Positions 1 to 7,588 of a stretch of DNA of 13,625 nucleotides are shown piece after piece. Below the pieces are notes generated by a model. That model did no database searches. It was not told the origin of the DNA and saw nothing but the letters and a program-made list of their open reading frames with translations. The first letter of the stretch is position 1; each line of letters opens with the position of its first letter. Source of the stretch: CALACW01 sp002431305 (lineage in GTDB: Bacteria; Bacillota; Clostridia; Oscillospirales; Acutalibacteraceae); contig CALACW010000082.1 in the NCBI GenBank assembly GCA_937890355.1, forward strand, positions 1 to 13,625, written 5' to 3'. A program made the position numbers and the translations under genes.

Positions 1-4
1 CTGT

Positions 5-27
5 CGTTATTACTCTTAGTAATAACG
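5..27. repeat. perfect short hairpin
   Basis: CGTTATTAC and GTAATAACG form a perfect 9-bp stem around the 5-nt loop TCTTA. There is no T-run directly after it on either strand. It may be part of the 3' region of a gene lying left of the window. No function is assigned. Confidence 0.5.
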
Positions 28-45
28 ATCTACATAATAATAAAA

Positions 46-82
46 AAAATAACCGCCCATATTGACCCATGACGGTTATTTT
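46..82. terminator. bidirectional intrinsic terminator candidate
   Basis: AAAATAACCG (46-55) is perfectly complementary to CGGTTATTTT (73-82), giving a 10-bp stem with a 17-nt loop. On the + strand it ends in TTATTTT. On the - strand the stem is followed by a run of eight T. No gene inside the window reads into it, so it most likely ends a gene that lies to the left and insulates the acyltransferase gene. Confidence 0.55.
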
Positions 83-190
83 CAGCAATTAACCAAGGGC
101 AAACCGTCTATCCGGTAACTCCCTGTATCTATATTATATCTATAAAATCCCGTTTTGTCAACACCCGCAAAACACCCTCCGGAAAATAAC

Positions 191-1594
191 ATGGTTTTTT
201 CATCTCCCGTATTTTTATTCTTTTTTCTTCCCGTTACGCTCGGCATTTACTACGCCGTGCCGGCGAAGTTCAAAAATTTCATCCTCTTTTTAAGCGGTCT
301 CGTGTTCTACGCATGGGGCGAGCCGGTCTATGTCCTGATTATGATTTTATCGACAGCGATCGACTACACGGCGGGGCGGATTATAGGGCGTTTCGGCGAA
401 AACAAAGTTATACGAAAGCTGTGTCTTATAATCAGCGTCGTTATGAATCTAAGCCTGCTCGGCGTATTCAAATATTCGGGATTCGTAATCGACAGCATAA
501 ATTCGCTGTTCTCGCTGTCTCTTAACAATCCGAATTTACCCCTGCCTGTCGGCATCAGCTTTTTTACATTCCAGTCGATGTCGTACACCATTGATTTGTA
601 CAGGGGCAATATAAAGGTTCAGAAGAATTTTATCGACTTCGGCGCGTTCGTCACAATGTTCCCGCAGATTGTCGCGGGACCGATAGTGCTGTACGAGGAT
701 GTCGAAAAGCAGTTAAAGAGCCGAACTATAGACATGACCGCTCTCTCAGACGGAATATCGCGTTTTATATGCGGACTTTCAAAAAAAGTTCTGATTGCAA
801 ACGGCATAGGCGAGTTATGGACAAGCGTAAAGGGTGCGGATTTTTCGTCGCTCCCCGCGCTTGACGCATGGCTCGGAATCCTCGCGTTCACATTACAGAT
901 TTACTTCGATTTTTCGGGATATTCGGATATGGCGATAGGTCTGGGCAAAATGATAGGCTTCGACTTCCCCGAAAATTTCAACTACCCGTACATGTCGAAA
1001 AGCATAACCGACTTCTGGCGCAGATGGCACATGACTCTGGGCGGATGGTTCAGAAGCTACGTTTATATTCCACTGGGCGGAAACAGAAAAGGCAAAATTA
1101 AAACCGTCCGCAATCTCCTTATCGTGTGGTTCCTGACCGGGCTTTGGCACGGCGCGGGCGTAAACTTCATAATGTGGGGATTGTACTACGGCGTTATATT
1201 AATACTCGAAAAATTCGTATACGGCAGATATCTCGAAAAACTCCCGAACATAGTAAAACATGTTTATTCAATGATAATCGTAATATTCGGCTGGGTGCTT
1301 TTCGAATTGAATTCCGTTAATTCTATCGGCGGATTTTTGGGCTCGCTCTTCGGCGCGTCGGGCGCGTTCACCGGCGCGGACACGAGTCTTTACCTTCACA
1401 GCTATCTGTTCATATTCGTAATTGCGGTCATAGGCTGCACGAACATTCCCGAGCGGATTTACATGCATTTCAATGAAAAATACCCCAAAGCGTTCGGCGT
1501 AATTTCCGTAATACTGCAAACTCTCGCGTTCGGCGCGGTCATAGCGTATCTTGTAAATTCTTCATACAATCCGTTTTTGTATTTTAATTTTTAA
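191..1594 (+). CDS. AlgI-like membrane-bound O-acyltransferase (MBOAT family)
   Basis: A polytopic membrane enzyme of 467 residues, the usual MBOAT length. Family knowledge: AlgI/DltB/PatA-type proteins move an acyl (often acetyl) group across the membrane for transfer to an exported polymer. Seen here: the N-terminus MVFSSPVFLFFFLP is the characteristic MBOAT opening, hydrophobic segments run throughout, the conserved stretch FWRRWHMTLGGWFR has its His at residue 280, and the motif LTGLWHGAG puts the presumed catalytic His at residue 320, close to where AlgI has it. The ATG at 191 is preferred because the protein then begins with the family N-terminus. An in-frame TTG at 155 only adds a low-quality extension. 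The ribosome binding site is weak (CCGGAAAA). The stop codon overlaps the strong AAGGAGGA site of the next gene, so the two are surely co-expressed. The acceptor polymer cannot be told from sequence. Confidence 0.93.
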   Translation: MVFSSPVFLFFFLPVTLGIYYAVPAKFKNFILFLSGLVFYAWGEPVYVLIMILSTAIDYTAGRIIGRFGENKVIRKLCLIISVVMNLSLLGVFKYSGFVIDSINSLFSLSLNNPNLPLPVGISFFTFQSMSYTIDLYRGNIKVQKNFIDFGAFVTMFPQIVAGPIVLYEDVEKQLKSRTIDMTALSDGISRFICGLSKKVLIANGIGELWTSVKGADFSSLPALDAWLGILAFTLQIYFDFSGYSDMAIGLGKMIGFDFPENFNYPYMSKSITDFWRRWHMTLGGWFRSYVYIPLGGNRKGKIKTVRNLLIVWFLTGLWHGAGVNFIMWGLYYGVILILEKFVYGRYLEKLPNIVKHVYSMIIVIFGWVLFELNSVNSIGGFLGSLFGASGAFTGADTSLYLHSYLFIFVIAVIGCTNIPERIYMHFNEKYPKAFGVISVILQTLAFGAVIAYLVNSSYNPFLYFNF

Positions 1595-1606
1595 GGAGGA
1601 ATCGGG

Positions 1607-2716
1607 ATGAAAAAAATCGCCGTCTCGCGCGTTATAATATTCTTTTTAATCTCGGTTTCGATTCTTTCAGGTATAATTTTTACGCCCAAACAGACCGTAA
1701 GCTACGACGAGAACCGATATCTCGCCGAATTCCCGAAACTTACTTTCGATACGTATAAGGATTCGGAATTTTCAAAGGGATTCGAAAGCTGGGTCAGCGA
1801 CCATTTCGTTTTGAGAAAGCAATTTATTATTATTAGAAATAATATAGAGAAGCTCATCGGCAGAAAAGAGATCGGCGGAGTTTATACCGCTGACGACATG
1901 ATGATTTCGCTGTTCAGGGCGGACTCTGGAATTGCGGACAAAAACGCTCAGTATATCAACGCATTCTGTAAAAACGCCGATAACGTTTACTGTCTTATCG
2001 CCCCGACTGCGCAGGAAATTTACAAAGACAAACTTCCCGGTTATTTAAATCTTACCTCGGAGAGTGAATACATTTCCTCGTTTTATTCAAAACTTAGTAA
2101 TGTAAAGACGGTCGATATTATTCCCGAATTAGAAAGTGAAAGAGACGGATATTTATATTACAGAACAGACCACCACTGGACAACGAACGGCGCGTTTATC
2201 GCGTACAATAAGGTCGCCGAGGTCATGGGGCTTAGCAAATTCGACAAAAACGACTTCAATGTTGAAACCGTCTCGGACTCATTCGAGGGTACGCTATATT
2301 CTAAAACGCTCGGCAAAAGCGTAACGCCCGATTCGATTATTATTTATAAATATAAAAACGGTGAAAATCTCACGATTGAAGACGAAAACGGCGTTTCCGA
2401 TTTTTATAAATACGATAAATTGAACGAAAAGGACAAGTACCTGTTTTTCGGCGGTGAGAATAAGGGTATCGAAACCGTGCGTTCGAATATAAAAAACGGC
2501 AGAAGGCTTCTTCTTATAAAGGATTCGTATGCGAATTCCGTGATTCCGTTCCTTGCGCTTAATTATGAGGAAATAACGTCGCTTGATTTAAGATACGCAA
2601 CGGCTTCGGTCATGAAGTCGATAGACAAATCGAGTTACGACGAAATATTATTTCTATATAACTGCGACGGATTTTCGGCGGAAACGAGCCTTTCAAAGCT
2701 TATGATTGCGTCATAA
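1607..2716 (+). CDS. DHHW family protein, AlgJ/AlgX-like O-acetylation partner
   Basis: 369 residues. An N-terminal hydrophobic segment (about residues 8-26) acts as signal anchor, and the rest is extracytoplasmic. The motif DHHW is at residues 188-191 within YRTDHHWTTNGA, and the C-terminal KDSYANS places a Ser at residue 307. Family knowledge: DHHW proteins are SGNH-hydrolase-like and pair with MBOAT proteins as AlgJ/AlgX pair with AlgI, with Asp/His of the DHHW region and a Ser as the likely catalytic set. Inference: it accepts the acetyl group exported by the upstream MBOAT and places it on a surface polysaccharide. The start ATG has AAGGAGGA at 1593-1600, starting inside the upstream stop codon. 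No terminator is visible between it and the next gene, which nevertheless has its own promoter. Confidence 0.9.
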   Translation: MKKIAVSRVIIFFLISVSILSGIIFTPKQTVSYDENRYLAEFPKLTFDTYKDSEFSKGFESWVSDHFVLRKQFIIIRNNIEKLIGRKEIGGVYTADDMMISLFRADSGIADKNAQYINAFCKNADNVYCLIAPTAQEIYKDKLPGYLNLTSESEYISSFYSKLSNVKTVDIIPELESERDGYLYYRTDHHWTTNGAFIAYNKVAEVMGLSKFDKNDFNVETVSDSFEGTLYSKTLGKSVTPDSIIIYKYKNGENLTIEDENGVSDFYKYDKLNEKDKYLFFGGENKGIETVRSNIKNGRRLLLIKDSYANSVIPFLALNYEEITSLDLRYATASVMKSIDKSSYDEILFLYNCDGFSAETSLSKLMIAS

Positions 2717-2725
2717 AAATTTTAC

Positions 2726-2754
2726 TTGTGTTTAAGACGTATATATTGTATAAT
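2726..2754 (+). promoter_or_regulatory. sigma-A-type promoter for the 609-residue surface protein
   Basis: TTGTGT (2726-2731), a 17-nt spacer, then TATAAT (2749-2754). A second overlapping TATAAT lies at 2754-2759. Transcription would begin near 2761, about 25 nt before the ATG at 2786, with AAGGAG at 2772-2777 as ribosome binding site. Confidence 0.7.
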
Positions 2755-2785
2755 ATAATCTAAATCCGTATAAGGAGCTGTTAAA

Positions 2786-4615
2786 ATGAGCGAACCTATC
2801 AAAATCGACTTTTCCGATAAGGGAAAAAATCATAAGTCGGCTAAGGAAGTTATAATTCCGCCCGACAAAGCGGGGCTTAAAATAGTTATCAATATTATTC
2901 TGACCCTCATTGTCGGCGCGATCGTATACTACTTCATGCTCCCGGCTATAAACCTTCACAGCCCCGAGTTTTATATGTATACCGCGATTATTTTTGCGAC
3001 ATACATCGGAAGCTCGTACATTACCACGCTTGCTTTTATCAGGACGGAGTACATGCCTTATGTCAGAAAGCACGCGATAGTGCCGATTGTAATTCTCATT
3101 ATCACGGGCGTCGTGTTCGGCGTCGGATATCTCACGTCATGTCCGTTCTTCAGAGCCAAGGCGCTGAGCAATGTTTTACAGCTCGACACCGACACGAAGT
3201 TTGAGGACAGCATTTCGGTTATCGACTCGGTCGACGACTTCCAGAACGTTCCGATGATAGACAAGGACGCGGCTTACAAACTCGCGGATAAAACGCTCGG
3301 TACTCTTGCGGGAGAGGGACTCGAATCGCAATTCGAACTTGCCGACGAGTATTCGACTCAGATAAACTACAAGGGACAGCCGTACAGAGTTTACCCCCTT
3401 GCATACGGCGATATATTCAAATGGATTACCAATACGTCCGACGGTTTCCCCGGCTACATTCTCGTTAACATGAACACGCAGAACGCGTCATACGTTAAAC
3501 AGAATATTCGTTACTCTCCGACGGAGCATTTTCAGAAAAATCTCGTTCGTCAGGTCAGATTCCACTATCCGACGGCTCTTATCGGCAACGCTTCTTTTGA
3601 AATTGACGACAACGGCGTACCGTATTGGATTGTTGAAATTCTCGAAAAGAAAGTCGGACTTATCGGCGGCGACGACGTTAAGGGCGCTGTTCTCGTCAAC
3701 GCTTCCACGGGTGAATGCAAATATTATCCTGTCGAGGAAGTTTCGGCTCCCGACAGCGAAATCAAATGGATAGACCAGGTTTACGACGCGGATCTCCTTA
3801 TTAAACAGTATACGAATCTCGGTAAATATTCTTCGGGATTCTGGAACTCGATAATCGGTCAGTCGGGCGTTAAGCTTACGACCTCGGGCTTCAGCTATCT
3901 TGCTCTCAACGACGACGTTTACATGTACACGGGCGTTACCAGTGTTACGAGCGACGAATCACTGCTCGGATTCCTGCTCATTAACCAGCGTACAAAGGAC
4001 GCGTATTTCTACTCGACATTCGGCACCGGAAACGATACACGCTCAATTACGGGCGCTACCGAAAAGGCGGCTCAGCAGTCGGCGGAGGGCGTTGTTTCGG
4101 ATAAAAAGTGGACGTCCACGTTCCCGCTTCTTATCAACCTCGACGGCGAGGCGACGTATTTTATGGCGTTAAAGGACGACAACAACGTCGTTAAATCGTA
4201 TGCGATGGTTAACGTAGAAAATTATAACGTCGTTGCAATAGACTCGGGCAACGGTACGCCCGACCTCGGCGCGTGTATGAAGAACTATGCGACGGTTCTC
4301 AAGACGAATAAGGACGTTACGATAAACGTCGACACCGTTTCCTCGAATCCCGAAGTTAATACCCCATCCTCCGACGGCAATACGGCAAACACAAGAAAGA
4401 CCGTAACCGGCGCGATAACCGAAATTCTCTCGCAGAATGAAAACGGAAATACGTGCTACTATATTAAGATTGACGGCGCGAATACGTACTTTATGGTATC
4501 GGCTTCGACCTATCCCGAGGCGATATTCTTAAAGACGGGCGACACGGTTGCAATCGAATACGTTGATTCGGCGGATTCCGTTTGGACTCCCGTTTCGACG
4601 ATTGAAAAGAAATAA
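2786..4615 (+). CDS. uncharacterised membrane-anchored surface protein
   Basis: 609 residues with no confident family assignment. The layout is visible: a short charged cytoplasmic N-terminus (1-29), three hydrophobic segments (about 31-51, 62-84, 97-117), then a long hydrophilic region of almost 500 residues that should lie outside the cell. That region contains recurring strand-rich units with similar phrases (GYILVNMNTQNASYV, GAVLVNASTGECKYYP, LGFLLINQRTKDAYFYS), each pairing a hydrophobic strand with a turn and an aromatic strand, which recalls PepSY-like folds. A Ser/Thr/Asn-rich linker (about 517-535) leads to a final compact domain (about 536-609, beginning VTGAITEIL) that could be an OB-like barrel. 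It follows the acyltransferase pair on the same strand but has its own promoter, so a shared function is only a guess. A good terminator follows 15 bases after the stop. Confidence 0.85.
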   Translation: MSEPIKIDFSDKGKNHKSAKEVIIPPDKAGLKIVINIILTLIVGAIVYYFMLPAINLHSPEFYMYTAIIFATYIGSSYITTLAFIRTEYMPYVRKHAIVPIVILIITGVVFGVGYLTSCPFFRAKALSNVLQLDTDTKFEDSISVIDSVDDFQNVPMIDKDAAYKLADKTLGTLAGEGLESQFELADEYSTQINYKGQPYRVYPLAYGDIFKWITNTSDGFPGYILVNMNTQNASYVKQNIRYSPTEHFQKNLVRQVRFHYPTALIGNASFEIDDNGVPYWIVEILEKKVGLIGGDDVKGAVLVNASTGECKYYPVEEVSAPDSEIKWIDQVYDADLLIKQYTNLGKYSSGFWNSIIGQSGVKLTTSGFSYLALNDDVYMYTGVTSVTSDESLLGFLLINQRTKDAYFYSTFGTGNDTRSITGATEKAAQQSAEGVVSDKKWTSTFPLLINLDGEATYFMALKDDNNVVKSYAMVNVENYNVVAIDSGNGTPDLGACMKNYATVLKTNKDVTINVDTVSSNPEVNTPSSDGNTANTRKTVTGAITEILSQNENGNTCYYIKIDGANTYFMVSASTYPEAIFLKTGDTVAIEYVDSADSVWTPVSTIEKK

Positions 4616-4629
4616 AATAAGAACAGTTA

Positions 4630-4672
4630 AAAGCGGAGCGCTTTCGAAATGAAACTGCTCCGCTTTGTTTTT
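4630..4672 (+). terminator. intrinsic terminator after the surface protein gene
   Basis: AAAGCGGAGC (4630-4639) pairs perfectly with GCTCCGCTTT (4657-4666), followed by GTTTTTTG. The 17-nt loop contains a further short TTTC/GAAA pairing. It lies between two convergent genes and could partly serve the - strand ECF gene too. Confidence 0.9.
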
Positions 4673-4753
4673 TGTGCTCAAAAGTCCGAAAAGAAACTGC
4701 GCACAGGAACGACATCCCGCGCACAGTATAAAATTCGGAATAGAATTTTTCGG

Positions 4754-5332
4754 TTACTTTTCTTCTTTGTTCAGCTTCTCATTAAGAAGGATAACGACAA
4801 GCGGGACGATTACAGCCTGGGCGGCAAGACCTATCCAGCCGGTTTTTATCTGTCCCCAAATCATCGGCACGGTGAACGGGGTTTTCGAAGCAAAGAGAGC
4901 AACAAGCGCAAGGAACGTTCCTCTGCCGAGAACTTCGGCGGTAATTACCGCGGGGAAAGCGAGAAATCTATTTTTCGAAATCGCTTTTGAGAAAAGTCCC
5001 GATGCGACGGCGAAAACCGTGAGCTCCGCCGTCATGAACGGAAGTCTCGCGGCGGCGGGCATTGCCGAGCCGAACGCGCCGGTTATCAGGTAACTGAATA
5101 AGGGCGCAAGCATGCCGACGCCGATACCCCAGTACGAGCCGAGCAGACATCCGCCGAGCAGTACGGGCAGGTACATGGGCAAAAGCGTTACGCCCGCGCT
5201 CTCGCCGAATATGAGGTGAGCAAGCTGGGGCAGAACAACCGCAAGGGCGATAACTAAAATCGCAATTCCCGACTTTACACCGATTTTTGTTTTAAAAGAT
5301 ACATTTCTTTTTTCGAGTACGTTTTCTATCAT
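4754..5332 (-). CDS. ECF-type transporter S component (substrate-binding membrane subunit)
   Basis: 192 residues, almost entirely hydrophobic, with about six membrane segments (near 20-42, 50-66, 69-86, 98-116, 125-147, 165-184). Size and topology match S components of energy-coupling factor transporters, which bind a vitamin or other micronutrient and dock on a shared EcfA/A'/T module encoded elsewhere. Recognisable family-like stretches are MYLPVLLGGCLLGSYWG (53-69) and MPAAARLPFM (91-100). The substrate is not evident. Start choice: the ATG at 5332 has a strong GGAGGA at 5341-5346 with about 8 nt spacing, whereas an upstream in-frame ATG at 5383 has no ribosome binding site. The gene is monocistronic and convergent to the surface protein gene. 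The long leader with alternative pairing suggests control by ligand or attenuation. Confidence 0.83.
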   Translation of the reverse strand: MIENVLEKRNVSFKTKIGVKSGIAILVIALAVVLPQLAHLIFGESAGVTLLPMYLPVLLGGCLLGSYWGIGVGMLAPLFSYLITGAFGSAMPAAARLPFMTAELTVFAVASGLFSKAISKNRFLAFPAVITAEVLGRGTFLALVALFASKTPFTVPMIWGQIKTGWIGLAAQAVIVPLVVILLNEKLNKEEK

Positions 5333-5521
5333 TTTAAGAATCCTCCGTTTTATAGACAATAATTTATTATAAGGCGCAAACATTCTTTTGCAGGTCTTCC
5401 CGCATGAGACTTACGGTTTTATTAATAATAACATTGCGTCAGCAATATGAAATTTGCGGTTTTCCGTCGGTTATTTTTTAAGGCAAATCAAAGCCTTTAT
5501 CCCGGGAAGACAATGTCTTCC
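5333..5521 (-). promoter_or_regulatory. structured leader of the ECF gene with alternative stems
   Basis: About 190 nt upstream of the ECF start. Reading the mRNA (- strand), GGAAGAC (5521-5515) is followed after 3 nt by GTCTTCCCG (5511-5503), forming a local 7-bp hairpin. About 100 nt later CGGGAAGAC (5402-5394) is perfectly complementary, over 9 bp, to that same GTCTTCCCG. The middle segment can therefore pair with either neighbour but not both. Between them lie small hairpins (AAGGC/GCCTT around 5480-5497, ATTGC/GCAAT around 5430-5450). This is the architecture of a riboswitch or attenuator. I could not match it to a known class. The 3' part (GCGGGAAGACCTGC) loosely recalls the end of cobalamin riboswitches, but their other conserved boxes are absent. 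Confidence 0.45.
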
Positions 5522-5667
5522 ACTATATATTTTGTTAAATTCCGAAAAAAAATAAATTGATTTTTATTGTTACTCTTTAATACTACGAAGAATATTACAA
5601 TACAAGTATTCAAGCGTGTTTTCTCTTTTGTCCTTTTTTATTTAATAAAAACCTGTTCCGGGCAATC

Positions 5668-5694
5668 ACTCTTCATACTCTTCATACTCTTCGT
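5668..5694. repeat. 9-bp tandem repeat, three copies
   Basis: ACTCTTCAT, ACTCTTCAT, ACTCTTCGT in direct succession. On the coding (-) strand this encodes the repeating Tyr-Glu-Glu tail of the pRiA4b-like protein. Copy-number change would lengthen or shorten the tail without shifting the frame. Confidence 0.8.
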
Positions 5695-5910
5695 AGGCGC
5701 ATCGAATGCTCTCGGCATCGCCCTTAAGCAGATAGTTATCGCAGTCCATTCTGTAATTGCGGTAGTCCCAAATCATAACGTTCCCCAATTCGGACGTTAT
5801 TTCAAAATCCGACTTGCCGTCACGGTCAATCTTATTTATGATTTTTAAAAGCTCGAACGCGGGCATATCGTCAATTATGCCCCATCCGGCACCTTCGATG
5901 ACTCTAGTAC

Positions 5911-6060
5911 TCTGTACCACCCAAAACTTTACAAGCATTACGGCGTATGACAGCGTTTAACTGCGTCTTCAAACTTGACAGGCGCCAGCCTGCCTGCGTT
6001 TTCATCCTTGTTAAACACAGCCATACTTGCAATCAGATGCAAATTTTTAGGTGGTACAAA
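5911..6060. mobile_element. MITE-like non-autonomous element with 4-bp target duplication
   Basis: A 150-bp insert inside the pRiA4b-like gene. Its left end starts TCTGTACCACCCAAAA and its right end, read inward, starts TTTGTACCACCTAAAA. Over the first 23 bases the ends agree at 19 positions. It is flanked by GTAC on both sides (5907-5910 and 6061-6064). Without the insert and one copy, the flanks join as CTAGTACTAG, a perfect 10-bp palindrome with GTAC at its centre, so the element entered the middle of a palindrome. It carries no transposase. Inside is a small perfect hairpin (CAGGC, loop GCCA, GCCTG at 5979-5992). It should be mobilised by a transposase encoded elsewhere. The family is not identified. 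Confidence 0.85.
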
Positions 6061-6442
6061 GTACTAGGATACGCGCGTCCGCGGTGCTTCGGCATCGGCT
6101 GAATATTTGTAAGGACAATGTCAAACTCCTGCTCGCATCCGAAATCATAAATCATTTTTAGATGCTCGCCGCATTGAAGAGTCATAGACGACAGCTTGAC
6201 CTCCCGCATCAGCGGAGCCTCGCCGTCATTTTCAATATCGGTTTCATAAAATACGCCTTTATGTTCGATACCGAAAAGATGATAAGCCTTAGTCTGAAAA
6301 CTCGCGAGTATAATATATCCGAGCTGAGCAAGTGTATTATTTGAAGACACCTCAAACACTCTGTAGATTTTATTGTCACAGTTTTCGTATACGACTTTAA
6401 ATGTATAAACTTCTGCGCCCATTTTCTCACCTCATGAATTTA

Positions 6443-7297
6443 TTATTCCGGTACTGCCTGCGCGTGCGAAACGACGTACGCGCTCAGCTTCACCGCCTTA
6501 TCGAGTGCTAATTCTACATTTCCGCCCGACATATATTCACTCACAAACGCCGCCGAAAAGCTGTCGCCTGCGCCGACCGTCGAAACGGCCTTGACCTTTT
6601 CGCCGTCATGATAATACTCTTTTTTATCTTTGGAATCGTAAACATACGCGCCGTCGCAGTCGAGCGTAATTATAATAAGTTTTATATTTTTACAGCTTGA
6701 CGAAATTAATTTTGAAGCCCGTGCGCAGTCGGTTATCTCGCCAGAGAAAACGGTATTCGTAACGCGCGCAAGCTCCTCCCTGCTGATTTTGACAATCGAC
6801 GCGTTTTCAAGACAGAGCCGTATGCTCTTTTCATTATAAAACGGTTTGCGTATATTCAAATCGCAGAAAATCTCTTTAAATTTAACTTTTTTCAAAATCT
6901 CTTTTATGGTTTCGACGTTGTTTTCGCTGCGCTGAATAAGCGTTTCGAAGCAGAAAACGTCGAAATTATTATTTTCAATATCTTTATCAAATTGTATATA
7001 ATCGTACGCCGAGTTTTTAACAATATCGTAATTCGGAACCTTATTTTTGTCAAGCGTGACAAGACATCTGCCCGTCGGCTTGCCATTTATAACTTTAATA
7101 TAATCGTCCTTTATCCCGAATCCGCGGGCGATTTTCAAGGCTTCTCCGCCCAATTCGTCGTCTCCGACCGCTGACAAAAGATAAGACTCTGCGCCGAGCC
7201 TCGCACAGTGAGCGGCGAAGTTGAACGGTGCGCCGCCGATACACATTTTGTCCGAATAAACGTCCCATATAATCTCGCCGAATGAAAGAATTTTCAC
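6443..7297 (-). CDS. PfkB-family carbohydrate kinase (fructokinase/ribokinase-like)
   Basis: 284 residues. Ribokinase-superfamily enzymes phosphorylate a sugar hydroxyl with ATP. Signatures seen: the N-terminal substrate motif GGAPFNFAAH (residues 21-30), and the C-terminal signature STVGAGDSFSAAF with the catalytic base Asp at residue 245. The overall pattern (SFGEIIWDVY, LSAVGDDELG) is closest to bacterial proteins annotated as fructokinases, but the exact sugar is not settled. It starts with GTG at 7297 after GGGGTGA; an overlapping ATG two bases upstream is out of frame. It heads a unit with the pRiA4b-like gene and is driven by a near-consensus promoter 130 bases upstream. No sugar transporter gene is adjacent. 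Confidence 0.92.
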   Translation of the reverse strand: MKILSFGEIIWDVYSDKMCIGGAPFNFAAHCARLGAESYLLSAVGDDELGGEALKIARGFGIKDDYIKVINGKPTGRCLVTLDKNKVPNYDIVKNSAYDYIQFDKDIENNNFDVFCFETLIQRSENNVETIKEILKKVKFKEIFCDLNIRKPFYNEKSIRLCLENASIVKISREELARVTNTVFSGEITDCARASKLISSSCKNIKLIIITLDCDGAYVYDSKDKKEYYHDGEKVKAVSTVGAGDSFSAAFVSEYMSGGNVELALDKAVKLSAYVVSHAQAVPE

Positions 7298-7387
7298 ATA
7301 ATCACCCCGAATTCAGGTTGAATATCAAGTAATTATATCATGTCGCGAAGGCGCGTTGTGCCTAAGCGGTATGATTCAATGTTCTGA

Positions 7388-7422
7388 GAAACACACCAAA
7401 TCTCTGATTTGGATTGTGTTTC
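7388..7422 (-). promoter_or_regulatory. hairpin at the 5' end of the kinase mRNA
   Basis: GAAACACA (7388-7395) pairs with TGTGTTTC (7415-7422) and CCAAATC (7396-7402) pairs with GATTTGG (7406-7412), with a 2-nt bulge and a 3-nt loop: 15 base pairs in all. The predicted start of transcription (near 7424) lies directly before it, so the transcript would begin with this stem. It may protect the mRNA 5' end, or at the DNA level be a repressor operator. There is no T-run, so it is not a terminator. Confidence 0.6.
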
Positions 7423-7430
7423 GTGAGGTT

Positions 7431-7459
7431 ATTATACCATTTATTTAATTCCATTGCAA
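7431..7459 (-). promoter_or_regulatory. strong sigma-A promoter of the kinase unit
   Basis: On the - strand TTGCAA (7459-7454), a 17-nt spacer, TATAAT (7436-7431), with TG one base before the -10 (TGGTATAAT), i.e. an extended -10. Confidence 0.82.
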
Positions 7460-7509
7460 TAAAACGCAGAGCACAGTACCAAAATTTACACTATACACTT
7501 TTCATCGTA

Positions 7510-7537
7510 TTGACAAAAGGGGTTATTGTGTTACAAT
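7510..7537 (+). promoter_or_regulatory. strong sigma-A promoter of the small XRE regulator
   Basis: TTGACA (7510-7515), a 16-nt spacer, TACAAT (7532-7537) preceded by TGT (extended -10). The start would lie near 7544, giving a leader of about 200 nt before the regulator gene. Confidence 0.82.
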
Positions 7538-7588
7538 GGCATTAAACAGATATTTTCACCAAAATAACAAACAAAAGGCGGTTTTTCA

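Larger units (their letters stand above)
5666..6422 (-). pseudogene. plasmid pRiA4b ORF-3-like gene interrupted by a 150-bp element
   Basis: Two reading frames encode the two halves of one pRiA4b ORF-3 family protein, a conserved family of unknown function often near mobile elements. The first half starts at the ATG at 6422 (site GAGGTGAG just upstream) and runs through VYTFKVVYENCDNKIYRVFEV, then the family-typical YDFGCEQEFDIVLTNIQPMP, to RAYPST. The second half resumes with RVIEGAGWGIIDDMPAFEL and ends at 5666 in an acidic EEYEEYEE tail. Deleting the insert with one target copy (154 bp) joins RAYPST to RVIEGAG in one frame of exactly 201 codons including the stop. As it stands, translation runs into the insert and stops at 6033. 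The gene lies 20 bases after the PfkB kinase stop and is probably co-transcribed with it. The product is presumably lost, unless the truncated 129-residue N-terminal part is functional. Confidence 0.88.

Noticed and set aside
94..125. Imperfect hairpin AGGG..ACCG..CGGT..CCCT before the MBOAT gene
   Set aside because: Short broken stems, and no ligand-binding or terminator features to support a regulatory call.
155..190. TTG start extending the MBOAT protein by 12 residues
   Set aside because: The added residues (STPAKHPPENN) do not fit the family, whose proteins begin MVFSS as from the ATG at 191.
4665..5093. Long + strand frame opposite the ECF gene
   Set aside because: It lies antisense to a clear membrane protein gene, begins in its neighbour's terminator and has no ribosome binding site or protein-like pattern.
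5333..5521. Cobalamin riboswitch upstream of the ECF gene
   Set aside because: Only the 3' phrase GCGGGAAGACCTGC resembles the class. The conserved core with GCCACTG and the other boxes is not found, so the class name is not supported.
5567..5848. 93-codon + strand frame
   Set aside because: Overlaps antisense the C-terminal half of the pRiA4b-like gene, starts in AT-rich intergenic sequence and lacks a ribosome binding site.
5911..6060. Self-splicing or IStron-like element restoring the mRNA
   Set aside because: 150 bp is too short for a group I or II intron and no catalytic core is visible. Terminal inverted repeats plus a target duplication point to a DNA transposon derivative.
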